This document shows, in pieces, positions 1 to 13,800 of a stretch of DNA of 64,000 bases. Both the position numbers and the translations under genes were made by a program. A model generated the notes under the pieces. The model saw nothing but the letters and a program-made list of their open reading frames with translations, searched no databases and was not told the origin of the DNA. Origin of the DNA: Piscicola geometra (taxonomy: Eukaryota; Annelida; Clitellata; Hirudinida; Piscicolidae); contig OX030956.1 of NCBI GenBank assembly GCA_943735955.1, positions 14,601,600-14,665,599 of the forward strand, given 5' to 3'. Every line of letters begins with the position of its first letter. The first letter of the stretch is position 1.

Positions 1-946
1 TATTTAGTCAGCAAAAACAGGGTTATTAACGATTTTCTTTTTTTAAATTTTATGTTTTTTTCGCGCTACCGCGGTTTTTAAAATAATTAATAATTATATT
101 TTATTAATACTTTTCTAATATCTATTTTCAACTTTTCAATTTTATTTTCATTTTAATGTTGAACTTTTTAAAGACCGAATGTTGCATGAAAATAGAAAAT
201 TTCTATGATGATACATAGTTAAACTATCCATAAAGATATCACATGACTTGAATTTTGGAATTAGCTTGACATTCTAGAGTTTCTTTCAAAAAAAATGAAA
301 TTTTTTTCCATTACATAGCAAATAGAAATTCGTTGTTGAAAATATTTTTCATGAGAATTTTTTTGACCTAATCGAAACGGCAACATAAGCTAATCTAAAA
401 TAGAAACCAAAACTTTTCACTTAAAGATTTTTGAAAAGTTTAAAGCAAAATTCAAAAATTAATAATTATTATTATTTTTTTCATCATTCAACTTTTTTAT
501 TAAAAATTATTTTTTTATCGTTTTTTAAAAATTTAAGTGCCTGTTTTAAACCTGTTTCAACTGCTGAATAAAAATAAAAGAGTTAACACACGTAATTCTG
601 TAATACAAACAAAAATTTAGACAGTGTTTTAAACTTGCTGCAAAAAATTTTCAGTACTTTTAGAAATTTTCTGTATTTTTTTTGTTTTTTTTTCTATTTA
701 AAATATATTTTGGTGCTGATACGGAATTATTATCATGTTATAATAAAAAATAGAATTTGTCCTTAGCAAATAAGATTATATTCTTTAATTTTTTTACTTT
801 CTTTTAGCAATTTTTTACAATTATTTCATTACAATTTTAACAATTTCTACAAAATGTTTAATTATATGTAAGTCATTCTTCAATATCTTAATAGATTTTT
901 ATAAAATTTATGTTATGTAAAATTAAAGTTTTAATTCCATCTCCAG
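1..946. other. AT-rich non-coding DNA, probably intron of the Ig-adhesion gene
   Basis: No open frame with coding character. The stretch ends in a pyrimidine tract and CAG acceptor at 946. Earlier exons must lie left of the window. Confidence 0.5.
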
Positions 947-1819
947 GTTCAATTTTGAACATGTACATCTACAAGCCATCAGAAGACCAGCATGAAAAAG
1001 ATCGAGTAAATTTAAACCAACATCTTACAAAGCTTAGCGAGGATAACAACAATTTAAAGCAAAACAATTCATTTTGGAAGCACAACCACATAAAAAAAAG
1101 TATCAATGAAAACTACAGTAACAACAACCGTAGTGACACTGCCATCAATAACAAAAACATAGAAATAAGAAATACCAAAGAGAATAGAACCTTGAACTAT
1201 TACAACTTTCATCATGAGATCACAAAGAAAAATCAGTACAAAGATATTTCCTTCGATAATAGATACTTTATAAATAATGTAATAACTGAAAGAAGTCTTG
1301 GATTTAATAATAAAGCACGCAAATTTCGTACTGCATTTAAAATTCCTAGAATAAAGAATAAACTATTTTTCAGAAATAATTCGTGTGAACTCTTGGAAAG
1401 AAATAATAATGATTTAAATTATATAAACTGCATTAATAAACAAAACAAAAAAAACTACGAAGTAATTAAAAGAAAAAAAGAAAAAACAACAAATAATCTT
1501 AAGGTTTTCTTGAAGGACGATGAAGCTATAAAATACCATCCTAATTCCTCCATTGAAAAATCAAATAAAGGGATTTTAAATTTCCCAATCAAACGAAACA
1601 TTAACAAAAAAATCAAAGATCTTGAAAAATTGTATAAAAACAACAGTGATGACCCTTACAAAAATGGAAATAAAAATAACAGCAAAAGGAATATTAACAG
1701 CATCGTCAACAACAACTCGGATGGAAGGAGTAATAAAAGAGACGTTCAAAATAATGATATCAATTACAGTGCCAGTTTGGACGGCTCTTGTGCAGCTTTG
1801 AAGAAGTCTACAATCACAA
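947..1819 (+). CDS. Ig-adhesion gene, large low-complexity exon 1 of the window
   Basis: The acceptor is CCATCTCCAG just before 947 and the donor GTAATA follows 1819; both borders are phase 1, so the exon is symmetric (291 codons). The encoded stretch is strongly hydrophilic, rich in Asn and Lys, with no cysteine pattern or hydrophobic core of its own. Its last residues (KKSTIT) join in frame to KKQDGTINNSTTK at 6650. I see no recognisable domain. The apparent ATG at 910 lies upstream of the acceptor and is probably intronic. Confidence 0.55.
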
Positions 1820-4800
1820 GTAATAAAAGAAAAATCCTTTATTTACTGTAGAAATCAATTCACTTTGATTACTTTTTTCAAGATGTTTATGCTTTAAAAT
1901 TAGGTTTTATAGGTGTTTATCAAAAGGCTCTCAATTTTCCTGTATGGCATTCGTGCGTTAGTTGAACTGTTGAAGTAAATTTATACTTAAAAGTTTTTTG
2001 TGTTATTTAAGTTAGAATTTAGGAAATGACAATTCTTTAAGTTCAAAAAAAATTAAATTGTATTAAAAAGTTTAATGAAGTTACAATATTGTACTGACAA
2101 ACGCAAATTAGACTTCTGAAAAAAAATGTTTTGAAATTCGAAATAAGTTTTTTATTTATGTCTTAAAATTATTCAACAAGTTTAATAAGTATTTTCCCCA
2201 TTTATAAGAGAGATGTAAAGGATGCCTTGGTTTCCGCCCAAGTCAATTCTTTTATTAATTTAAAAACTAATTAAACTTTAAAATGTTATTGGGGTTTCTT
2301 CAAAATGAATTTACAAGGATTTTTTATATATTTAAGTTGAAGACAAGCGTGATTTATAAATAAGAAAGACATGTGTACCCAGGAAATATGTGAAACCCGA
2401 TTCTCGAGTTTTTTATCAAAAACAAATATATTTGAAAATACAGGAATTTTAAATAAAAATAATTATTTGTAAAAATATTCATTTGAAAAACATTATCTTT
2501 TTTAATGTTTTTTGTCAGAAAATTGTAATCAATAAATTTTAGGGTTCAAAATGTATTTTTAATTTAATGAAAAAATGTGTTCATAGATATTAAACAAAAA
2601 ATAGAAGTTGAAATTGCCATCATTTTAAAACTCACCCATTGTCTTGAACACCGTTAGATCACTACCAGAAAACTTTCACACAAATTTTATAAATTCATTT
2701 TGGTTTTTGAGATTTTTAAACAATCGTTAAACTCCAAGTCAGGCCATTTGGTTACGCTGTTTTCTAATCTCTTTTTTTCTTTTTTGTACAGTGCCTTGAA
2801 GAACTGTTTTTGCTAGTTTTGAAGAGCGTGAGACACAATCACACCATCTCAGTTATTTTCTTTTCATTTTAGCCAGTAGGTTTTTATAGTGCCCATAACT
2901 TTCGTAACTCTTTCGTAGTTAATCGTTGGTGGTTCAGTCTTCAAAAGATTTCTTACTTTCATTGCCTGTTTTTTCAGATTTATTGTTAATGTTCATGATT
3001 TGAAGACATACAAAAATATCAGGGACGGATTCAGAGAGGGTCTAGAGAAACACAAATGTTTTAGAATACAAAGAAAGAACGAGAAAAATGTGTGCATATT
3101 TGGCTGTTTTTAGTAAGGAGTGCCCCAGCGAATTAGTTTTCTCTATTCTTAGATGTTTTCTCTACATGTTTCTTTTGCTCTTATATTTCAAATCTTTTCG
3201 CACGACATCCATGTCTTTTTCTCTTTGGCACTCTTTTTTATCTTTCTTTGGTAGCTTCATCTTAACCTTCTTTTCCAGATATAATTTGTTTTTTGGCTCA
3301 CACATGTCCAAACCATCTCAATTATTCCCCATTTGAAAGTGCTAAAAATTCCTGGTGCGGCACGTGCCACCAATGCACCTCCTTTGATCTTTGCCTGAAT
3401 GTAGCCTTGAGTAGAGCACTCGGATTTTAGTCTGAAGATAAGTTTTTATTTTTTTATTTTTTGTGAGCCCCACTTGGGCGACTCTTGTTTTAATCCTACA
3501 TAAGTGACACTTGCTCCTAAGTATTTGAATCTTTAGAAGATTTCCAACTTTGAGATACAGACGCAGTGTCCTTGCCAATAAGTTCAATAGTCATCGGCAT
3601 GAAGCTGCAATGCTTAACTGCATAATATAGGCTGAAAAAGTTTTTCCCAGTGGTTCAACAAGATTTTTTGAGCTTTTTTTATATATCCAGCTATATCATC
3701 TAAATATTCCGCAAATATAGAAAAAAATACAATTAAAAATCACTTTTTTGATAAAATACTTTTTGAGAATTTTTAAACTTTATTTTTTGTATTTTTTTCC
3801 TCTTTTGGTATGACGTTACATTTTTACTCCACATATTGGAGTTTTTTTCTAGACGTTGGTTTTTCATATAAAACATTTTCCCGAATATATAATTTGAAAC
3901 AAAACACAATGAAAACCATCCAAGACTAATAAGCGTGAAAACAAATAAAAACCAAAGATAAACATTCAAAAAGAACTAATATTATCCAAATAACTGAAGT
4001 TTTGTCGTTTTGACAATACCAAACTTTTACCTGTGTCTTAGGGGAGGTTTTTGTGAAGAAAAATCATTAAAGCATTTTACATCTCTCATTGGGACTACTC
4101 CTAAATATCATTCTATTCTCACACTTTGAAATTTTTAAACGTTCAAAAATAAAAGATTTGTGAGAACTATTTATAAATAAATATTAAAGTTTTTCACTGA
4201 TTAGTTTTTGGTATAACATAAGTGAAATTAGTCTTTAATAGTATAATTTTTAAATTTAAAAAAATTACAATTTTCTTTTAATTTTAATTTTTTTTACATA
4301 TTATTTATTTACATTTAATTATATTATTTAAAACAATAATTTTGTGATACGCTTGCTTCTTTTTTTGAATGAAATAGTTTACTTTTTTTTGAAAGAGTTA
4401 AATATAATCTTTGATACTAAAACATAAATGAATTTTTACAAAATCTGGAAACTTAATTTTAGTGTAAATTTTTTTAGTGAATATGCTATAAATGCTAGCA
4501 AAATCTTCTGAAAGTTTCATTAAGTGGTTACTTTTTCTATGATTATATTGGTCAACTTCAAAACCAGACTAATTTTGTTTCAATGAAATAAAATAAGTTA
4601 TTGATAATTTCATTGTAAACCATAATTGCCACCATAGATATTCTAGTTTTTAAAATGTATGTTAAAATAATTATTCTTTCGACAAATTATAGTGTCCGAA
4701 CATTATAGGTGTTCGAAAAATTCAGTATTTTAATGTGTTTCTCATCATAAAAAAAATGTTGAAATTCTAAAAAAATTTAGAATATTATAACTTTTCATTT

Positions 4801-7800
4801 AGGCCAATTGAAAGTTTGTAGAAGACTTTTTCAACAATACTGAGAAATATTTGCTATATTGAATATTTTCTAGGAATTTTCATCAAACTTGAGGATGCCC
4901 ATTTCAATTTAACAAACATGTTTTCAAAATATATATAAATTAAGCAACAAAAAAATTGATTTTTAGTTACTTTTTTAAAAGTAATCAATTTTTTAACATT
5001 TATTTTTTAAATCATAACCAAATTTATAGACTTGGATTGATTATGCATTAATTAACGAATTTATTTTAAAGTTATTTCCCAAATTTTAGAGGGTGTTCAA
5101 AAACTTATTATGCATATAAAAGGATATTTAGGGTTTGCCCATGATATAAAATATTTTTATTTGGACTGAAATGGTTCTCAAATCATTCCAAAGGGATTCG
5201 TTAAAATTTCTATAAATCTCTGGTTATAAAATCAAAAGACTTCAGTAGATTTTAAATTAATTTAAAAAAACAAGGCGTAAAAAGGTTTCTGTTTAGTGGA
5301 AACGACAGTAAGTTGATTAAAGAAAAGAAAAAATAATTCGTGTTAGATAGTAAACTTATTTTTATATGAATTTCAGAGTTTAGACTAAACTGCCAACTTC
5401 AATTTGAGTCTGTAAGATCGCGTTTTGTTTTAGAATAGGCTAGAACTTTTCTTTGTATAATTTTATTCAATAATTTCCATAGTGTTGTAAGAAAAAGATA
5501 ACAAAAATGCATATGTTGTATCTAATCTTTATAGAAATCCTAATTTTCAAGTCAAACCTTTCGCATAAACAATCACTGGACATAGTTTCAGACATTTTCC
5601 AACTAAATGATATTGAAGATCATCTTCTTTTTTTATATGAAAATTTTCTGAAGTATCATGTATAATGTGCACATTTAACCTTTCACTTTCAAATTTCATA
5701 CTGCCAAAGCTACCATTGCCAGCATTTAAAGAATTTATACTATTTTTCATCTTCATACAACCTGATTACTAGTTTTTCATTTTTTTAAATAAAGACTTTT
5801 AAAATATAACTTTTAAAAAGTGAAAAACTGATAATCAGGTTTTGAAGATACAGTCATAATGTTGTATAAAGATAAAAATATTATAAACTAACTTTTAAAA
5901 TGACGGTGAGTTATAGATTGTGCAAATGTAAAATGACATCCTTATCCGATTAGCTAGATTTTGTTCTTTGATATCTTTTCTTTTTGTTAAGGCATTTAGA
6001 CCACCGGTTGAGCCTTATAGCTAGTTTTTAACGTTAAATAAATGTCATTTTTTAATTTATGATTAGTTCAGTATATCACTTTTTAGTATAACAGTTGGAG
6101 GTAAAATTTTCCGGTGAGCTTATGTTTTACGTTGAGCAAATTTCACTTTTTTTTTCCTTTCAATTAGTTCTAGTTTCTTTTATTTTAGAAAAGCAATAGA
6201 TTGTAAAATTTCACTGCCAGCTTATGTCCTTCATAACTTTACAAAGTTTTTTCGGAAGTAATTAAAATCCACTCCCCAAGTGTATACTTAAATGGCAAAC
6301 AATCAGCATTTATTTAGGTAAAAATTGCATGATTTATATCCAATTTGAAACTCTGAAGTTTTGAAATTCATTGTAAGATATAATATGCGACTAGTTAAAT
6401 AGTAATAGAATGTTTAAAAAATAATTGTAACTTTATTAAAAACATGTCTTTTTATTTTATTTTATAAACGTTTTATTCAAGATTTATGAACAATTAAATG
6501 GTTTTCGCAAAATTTTAACTCTTCTAATTAATAATTTTATTAAATATTAATTTAATTATCAATATTTCAAAGAAGACCCTTCAAAGTAAACTTCGAATCG
6601 GAAAATTAAGAAATAAAAACATTTATAAATATTATTTCATTTATTACAGAGAAACAGGACGGGACAATTAATAATTCGACCACTAAAACAAGTTTCACAT
6701 ATTTTCGATCTCCACACAATGAATTAAATGTAATTGAGTTTGACAAGAGGTTATTTGAGGGTTCTTCAGTTGGTCCTGCCTGCAAAAACGCTATGAAAAC
6801 TGAAGACAAGTTCTTGAACCTGAACAATAATAAGGTCGTCCATGAAATTAAAAAGTACAATAAGAGGTTTTTCAATAAGACAAAAAACTTTATTGAAAAA
6901 ACATTCAAGTCTTTTATCAAAAAGAAACGAAGTATGTATAAAGATAGAGAAAAAATAAAAAACTCTAATCAAAGCCATGCGTTTATTAGAAAATTACAAC
7001 AATCTTCAAAACAAGATAAAAACACACTCACAAAAAAATACAATGTTTTTTTTCCATTTTTGAGCGCATTCATCCCAACTATATTGAGTAATAGAACTTT
7101 CACAGTTACTCCTAGTTATGTCTTTACTTCTTCTAATTCTACTTTTACTTCTACTTCTACTACTACTATCAGTTTTCCCATTTTCAATACTTCAACTTCT
7201 ATTACAACGCTCTTTTCAAATGCTCCACAAACCACAACGACCACTGGGAGGCACATTGTAGAGAGTACGACAGTGCAATTTATTGCCATCACAAGTTTAA
7301 ATTACGCTGATCCATCTCCGTCATTGTTCCTTTCTTCATCATCTTCATCATTCCCATCATCCGTTCATTCATCTTCATTTTCTTCTCCATTATCAACATC
7401 TTTTTCTGTTTCTTCTTTTTTATCGGCATTATCACCGTTTTCATCCTCAGATTTAACTACTCCAAGAGCAAAAGCACCGTTTAATTCTTCATCACAATCT
7501 TCTGCTTCATTATCATTATTGTTTTTTGAGACTCCTCTGGAAAATATTTCTTTTTCAACGGTGAGAAATGGTTTCAAAAAATTAAGTAATAGAAAAAACC
7601 TCTACTCAAATGGAATTAATGATGATAATTACTCAAAAATAAAAAATTCGAAAAAAAGTAAATTTTATTTTTTTCTTAATAAAAAGTTGACAAATAACCT
7701 ACAGGAAGCTGGTAATAAAAGCAAGCTGATGGAAGTTTTATTAGAAAACAAAACTGAAATTAGTGAAAAAGAATTGAAAAACAAAAATACCTTTATTCCT

Positions 7801-10800
7801 GAAGAATATAAAACTAAAAGTGACAAATCTACCAGTTTTAAAAAACGAAAAAAAGACATTTTTAAGCCACAATTTATGCACAATAAAAGCAATCAAGATT
7901 ATTGGCTTGAAGGTAATGATAGCTTTCACGATATTCGAATGCCTATAAATAAAAGTTGGAACAAATTTTTCAAAGATAATAACAAAAATGAATCTAGTAG
8001 TGCTATATATAAAAAAGTTGAAAATTTAAAAAAAGTTTCAAACTTTTTTGAAGACATATATCAAATGCCAGAGGCCGGAAGACAAATTGAAGCAAAAAAA
8101 CATGGTCGAAATTATTTATTCAAACCCAAAATTAAGAAAAAGATTATTCAGCATCAACGACACCCAGAAAATATCAAAAATGTACAAAAAAAACATGAAA
8201 ACAACGAAAAACTACGGCACCACTTGAAAACTCGAGCAATATTTCCAGACTCTAATTTCATTTCACACAAAAAACAACAGCACGATATTCACCAATATCA
8301 TCACCACCAAGAACAGCAAAAAATTCCTCTGCCGTATCAAAACATCAGTAAACAAGGGAAACAGCAGAGTCAACAATTTCAATTAGAAGAACTCGATTTA
8401 CGGCTCCTTCATAAAGAACCCAGAAACAATATGTCTAAGAAAATCGTCGAGCCGACTCACATGAGCCTGTTTCTAAGGTCCGAACCAAAACAAGAATTAA
8501 ACGTCAGTTTCAACCAATTTCTTTTGCTCCCACTCAATCAACATCAATTTTCTCACCTTAGAACTCCTTCAACTCAAAAACTCATTCTTCAAAACTTGTC
8601 TCAACATGCCCCTCAGACAGCTAGCCACTCCCATTCTAGCTACAACTTCATAAGCCTTAAAGAACGTGTTCCCCAAACTATTAAATGTGTCATATTTAGT
8701 GGTTTTCCACCGCCAAAAGTAAAGGTGAGATTTAATTAAACTGAAAAATTAAAATTCTAATTTTCTTGTTTTTATTGAATGCATATTTTTTGGGCCCATA
8801 TACCATTTTTTTTAAGAAGATCTTATTTAATACAGTTAATATTTTATACCAAAATATTAACCTTTCTGATAAACTATGAGAATATTAAAATCTATCAAAA
8901 TTTCTATTCATTTTCATTCTCGAAGATTATTACTTTCATCTTAATAAAGTCAACAATGAAAATGGTTTCGTTTGTGACTTTTAATTGACAGATGTCAAAC
9001 AGTTTCATCCTATTACTCGCGTCAGGGCCATCAGAAATAATTTATAGCATACTGACGCTGATTAAACTCATTATTTAAATTTTCAATTAATTATATTTAT
9101 TTCATAGCAAGATCTTTATATAAACTTCTTTAACGTTTATAATGAGAAAATTATAAATTAATAAAAAAATAGTTTCAACAAAATACTATTTCCAAGTTTC
9201 TCCACTTTCCCTTCTTTTTTATTACACTTTATGTTAAACGCAAAATAGGCTAATTTTTTTATGAATGTTTAATTTAACCCATTAACGCATACTGTCCTTT
9301 TTTAAGGACAGCAATAAAAAGTTTTTTTTATAATAGTTATCTTGATTATATTTATTATCTTTGCAACTAATCCTGTTCTATATAAACTGAAGTCTTTGTT
9401 TAAAAAAATTTTGGTGATTTGAAATTGATAGATTGTTTCGATATTCTGTTTTTTCGAGGCGATAACTAAATTTTTTGTGTTTTTGTCATGGCTCATGAAA
9501 AAAAATTATTTATAATTTTATTTAATGTCTACCATTCATAATTTATAACATTATTTTATTGTTATTCATTCTTATATCTTATTTTAAAATAAATTTCATT
9601 TTACATGTAATATTATTTCCAAAAACTGTGTTTTATTGAGTGTCCTTTTTTAAGGACGCTATGCAGTAATACTGATGGTAAAAACAATTATTTTCAGATT
9701 CGCTCTTCATGAAGTCATTAGTATTTTGGAAGATGACAATGATTTCTTTTCAGCAGATATAGACATTATTCCTCCTACTGACCCAAACTGCTCTGATGAG
9801 GATAGTGGACCCGAAGATGGTGAAGGTACCCTAGATAATTTATCAAGAAACCAGCTAAATGCAGAAGCAGAAATAGTAATTTCCAAAATTGGGGAAGAGA
9901 AAACCACTATAAGTAGAGAAGAAACTGCTGTAAAAAGGCCAGCTAAAAAAAAGTAAAATTGATCGGAGATGGACCAAAAAAGACATTACTACTGGATTAT
10001 TGGCAGATAATAGTTCAGAGAACAAACCAAATTTAGAAAACATGTCTCCTCTCACATTGGTTAATTTATTTTTGGATGTACCAGTCATCAAGCTAATAAC
10101 AGACATGTCAAATTTATATGACAGCCAAAAACTAAAACAGCTGAATGCTACTGAAAATGAATATAGAGTGGTGCTGGCTTTACTCATGCTTTCAGGTTAT
10201 GTTCCTTTGGCCAACCGCAGGATGTACTGGGAACAGAGCGACGATGTACACAATCTAGCTGTAAGACTGTCAACAGATTTGAAGAGTTATTAAGATATTT
10301 GCATTGCAATGACAACGAGAAAATTAATAAGTTAGACAAGATGGCCAAAGTGCGTCCATTATTTGATGCTATGAATGAAAGATTTCTCAAATTTTGGCCC
10401 AAATAATGTCATTTGGCGATTGATGAATCAATGGTTCCATATTATGGAAGGCATTCATCAAAACAGTTTATCAGAGGAAAACCCATAAGGTTTGGATATA
10501 AAGTTTGGTGCCTAAATAATAGGCTTGGGTATTTGGTAAACTGTTACCCGTATCAAGGAGCCTCGGAAGAGTTCAATAGCGAATTAGGACTTGGTGGATC
10601 AGTGGTATCTAAACTAATAAAATGCTTACCAAAAGACACTCCATGTTATACTGAAATATTTATAATTTTTTCATATGGTTTCAAACAGATCAAAAAAGAA
10701 AAAAAAGAATCCATGAATTTAGCTAAAAGCGTGTTGCAGATGTCCGATACGATGGAAAAGATCATTTTATTGGTAAAATTGAAGATGGCCAAAAAATAAT

Positions 10801-13800
10801 GCAAGCAATGTGGAAAGAAAGTGGAAAAGAAATGCCTTGAATGTAATGTAGCTTTACATTTGGAGTGCTTCAGCATCTACCATGAATCGTGATTACCGTC
10901 AGTAGCAATGCATAGTGTCCTTTTTAAAGGACATTTTTTATTTTCATTATAACTTTTTTTGTATAAAATATTTCAGACTAATTTTTTTATTTTATTTTTT
11001 AGAATCAGTTTTTCAATAAAATGTAAAAAAATTAATTAATTCCTTTGAGTCATGCGTTAATGGGTTAATCAACAATATTTACGTGTCACATGATACATTC
11101 TCATGCTAGCTTACATAATAAAATGAACAATAACGAAAGAAGTACTAAAAATCACAGTAGAAATAACAAAGTTTTCTCATTGTTTATGTAAAAATACATT
11201 AATTTTTAAATGAAAATAATTACAGTTTTAAGATATGGAGACGGGATGAAGAAAAAACCATGTTGCTTATCCGGCCATGTAGTTGAGTAGTAACCTATTG
11301 AGCGTGTTTATAAAAACTATCTTTCACATAGAGCATACACTCTTTAAGTTTAATTGCGTTTTAAAATATTATTTAAAACTGTTTTAATTTAATTGTTCAA
11401 AGAAAACGCAAAGCAATTAAAATTGACGTCATAACAATTATAATTTTATTTTTAACACTGTTTTTATTTTAGTTTCTTTTATTCAAATTAAGCGCAGTTT
11501 TATGTATTTATCCACAAGTAAAAAACTGGATTGGAAAGTTATGATATATACTGAAAGAGATCTGTAAGACTGAATAAATGTTTATACATGACCACCCCCA
11601 GATTTTCACTGCTACTTCAGCTATAGGTTTTTTAGGCATAAAAGCTAGAAAAAAAATTATTTTAAAACTCATTGAAATTAATAGCAATACGCCCAATTTT
11701 GATCTGGGTTAAATTATAACATGAAATTTACAAAGTCTAATTCTAAACTTTCTATCTTTCCAATTTATTCGGAAATTTTCTGTATTTTTAGGTAAGAAGC
11801 ATTATCATACTTTATTTTCATACGCGCTCGTTAACAAGACTACTATAAACCACCTCACAGATGTTGCTTGGTAGCGATGATGTCACGAAAAACTTTACAA
11901 CCAGGTCAAAGGTGCTGGTGTGGGGCAGAAAGGCCATGCGTGTATTAGTGTACAAGACCGATTGGTGAGCGTGCTTTGGAATTTTTTGCATCTTATTACA
12001 ATAAAGAAAATTCAATAGAATATCTGAGAAATCTATTGGAGTGCTTTCAAAGAGAATTAGTATTAGCCCTTACGTGCGGTTTTCATTAGTACGTTGTTTC
12101 CAAATATTTTAATCCATAGTTACTTGGATTTTTTGAATGACTAATCTTCAATATTTTAAAATATTAAAAATATACATTTTTGAAACTATTTTTTATCTAC
12201 TTTATTATTTTTTAAACATATTTTTAATTTTAAAAATAGCACACATCTAATTACCAAGGATGGATCCTAAAAGTTCCAAAACTTTTAGTATGTTTTGAGT
12301 ACAGATTGGAAAATAACTTTTGAAATAGTTAGAAACTTCAAATCAGAATTTATTCTATGAAAAAGAAAATGAGAACACAGTGTAAAAAAAAAGATTTTTT
12401 ATTAAGGGATAAATAAAAATTAGTTATATAAATTCTATTTGATTGTTAAAAATTAATTAGAACTTTTCTGTAAAGAATTGCATTATCTTAAAAAGATTAG
12501 TGAAAAACCTTTGAATAAAAGGTTTGTGAAAAATCTTTGAACAAAAATGTTTTTAGAAAAAAAACTGAATCATAATATGATTAAAAATTATGAGAAACGT
12601 TGAATTAAAACATTAAAGGATTTTTATAAGATAATAAGTAAGAATTTAAAAATATATTAAACTGACATTGATGTGGTGAAGATAAATAATGATTTTTTTA
12701 AATCATTGATATATATTTTAATTTTGAATAACTTTAACTTTTATGTTGAATTTTTTTTTCCTTTTATCTCGTTTGAAATGTAGACCGTCTACCAGTTTCT
12801 ACCAGGCGTGTCGGTCCAAAACGAGTCCTTTCAGCTGCTCCCAATTTCTCTCCATCTGCCTTGTGTCCGCCTCCAAATCCGAGCACCAGGTGTTCTCGTG
12901 CGTTTTTTTTTGCATCTGCCGTTCAGATATCATTGAACATTTTCTTGGAAAAAAAACAGTGTGCATCTTCGGTGATTGGAACAGAAACTAGAGTCACTTT
13001 TTTTTAATGCTTAACGAGATAACTTTTTATCTATTATTCTCTCACATTTTTCTCTTCTCATGTCTTGCTGAAAGATGGGTAGAGTAACTCCGCACTCGCT
13101 TCTATGTACGCTTCTGCTGGTATACAGTCTTCTTGTATCCCTCTTCTGTTATCACTTTACAATTTTTGTCTTTCACAGACCGTTCTAATGTAGTTGTAAG
13201 TGTTATTAATGCTTGATTGAGTAATTTAAGTTCTTTTAATTTTTAGTTTAAATAATTTTTCAACAACTATTTTTGTGTAATAGAGCTTTTTCAGTATTTT
13301 GTAATAGTTGAAAATTAAGTTGAAAGCTTTATTTACATTGTTATACGTTATTTTTTACCAGTTTCTTTACTCAGCGTGTGGTTTTCTAACATACCTTAAA
13401 TATGTTTAGCTGACGTATTTAAAATCTTGTCTGAATTTAGAAAAACACATTTCAAAGGTTTCGAGTATGTTAGTAATAAACATTCTTTAGATTTTTTCTT
13501 TATATCTAGGAAAGCTCATACATAAGAAATAACTCAAAAATCCTTTTTCTCTGATTTTTCCAACACTTGAAATAGAATAAATATACCTACAAGTAAACCC
13601 ACTATCTTTTTAAAACAGTTTTTTAAATTAACGTGAGATTAAAACTGGGTTCAACATTTTTTCTATTCAATTTAGTTTAAATAATTCTAAAAAAAATTAA
13701 TCTTGAGTAAAAAAGAGGTTGAATCACATAAATGCGTGCAAGTCTTCATAAAAAATATTTTTGAAGTTTCTGAAGCATTTTAAACAGAATTTTTTGAAGT

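Larger units (their letters stand above)
1820..6649. other. Intron of the Ig-adhesion gene with transposon relics
   Basis: Mostly AT-rich and without conserved reading frames. It holds minus-strand LINE relics (2.63-3.60 kb), one copy of a dispersed repeat (about 4.69 kb) and a foldback structure (about 5.69-5.89 kb). A minus-strand frame at 5547-5756 is open for 69 codons but matches nothing I recognise. Confidence 0.5.
9278..11064 (+). mobile_element. piggyBac-type DNA transposon, defective copy 1 (1,787 bp)
   Basis: Flanked by TTAA on both sides (9274-9277 and 11065-11068), the piggyBac target duplication. The terminal inverted repeats are CCCATTAACGCAT. It encodes a broken transposase: an acidic N-terminus (DPNCSDEDSGPEDGEG), the DDE_Tnp_1_7 block with LAIDESMVPYYGRHSSKQF and VWCLNNRLGYLVNCYPYQG, and a C-terminal Cys-rich motif (CKQCGKK, CLEC). 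The middle of the catalytic domain appears deleted, and frameshifts and a TAA near 10404 interrupt it. Copy 2 at 28094-29880 has the same length and nearly the same sequence in the opposite orientation. Confidence 0.9.

Noticed and set aside
5547..5756. 69-codon minus-strand frame with mixed composition
   Set aside because: It looks somewhat protein-like (GSFGSMKFESERL) but matches no family I know, has no splice context, and lies next to a foldback repeat. It may be a transposon scrap.
7365..7577. Acidic minus-strand frame (Asp/Glu-rich)
   Set aside because: It is the antisense shadow of the Ser-rich section of the Ig-adhesion exon.
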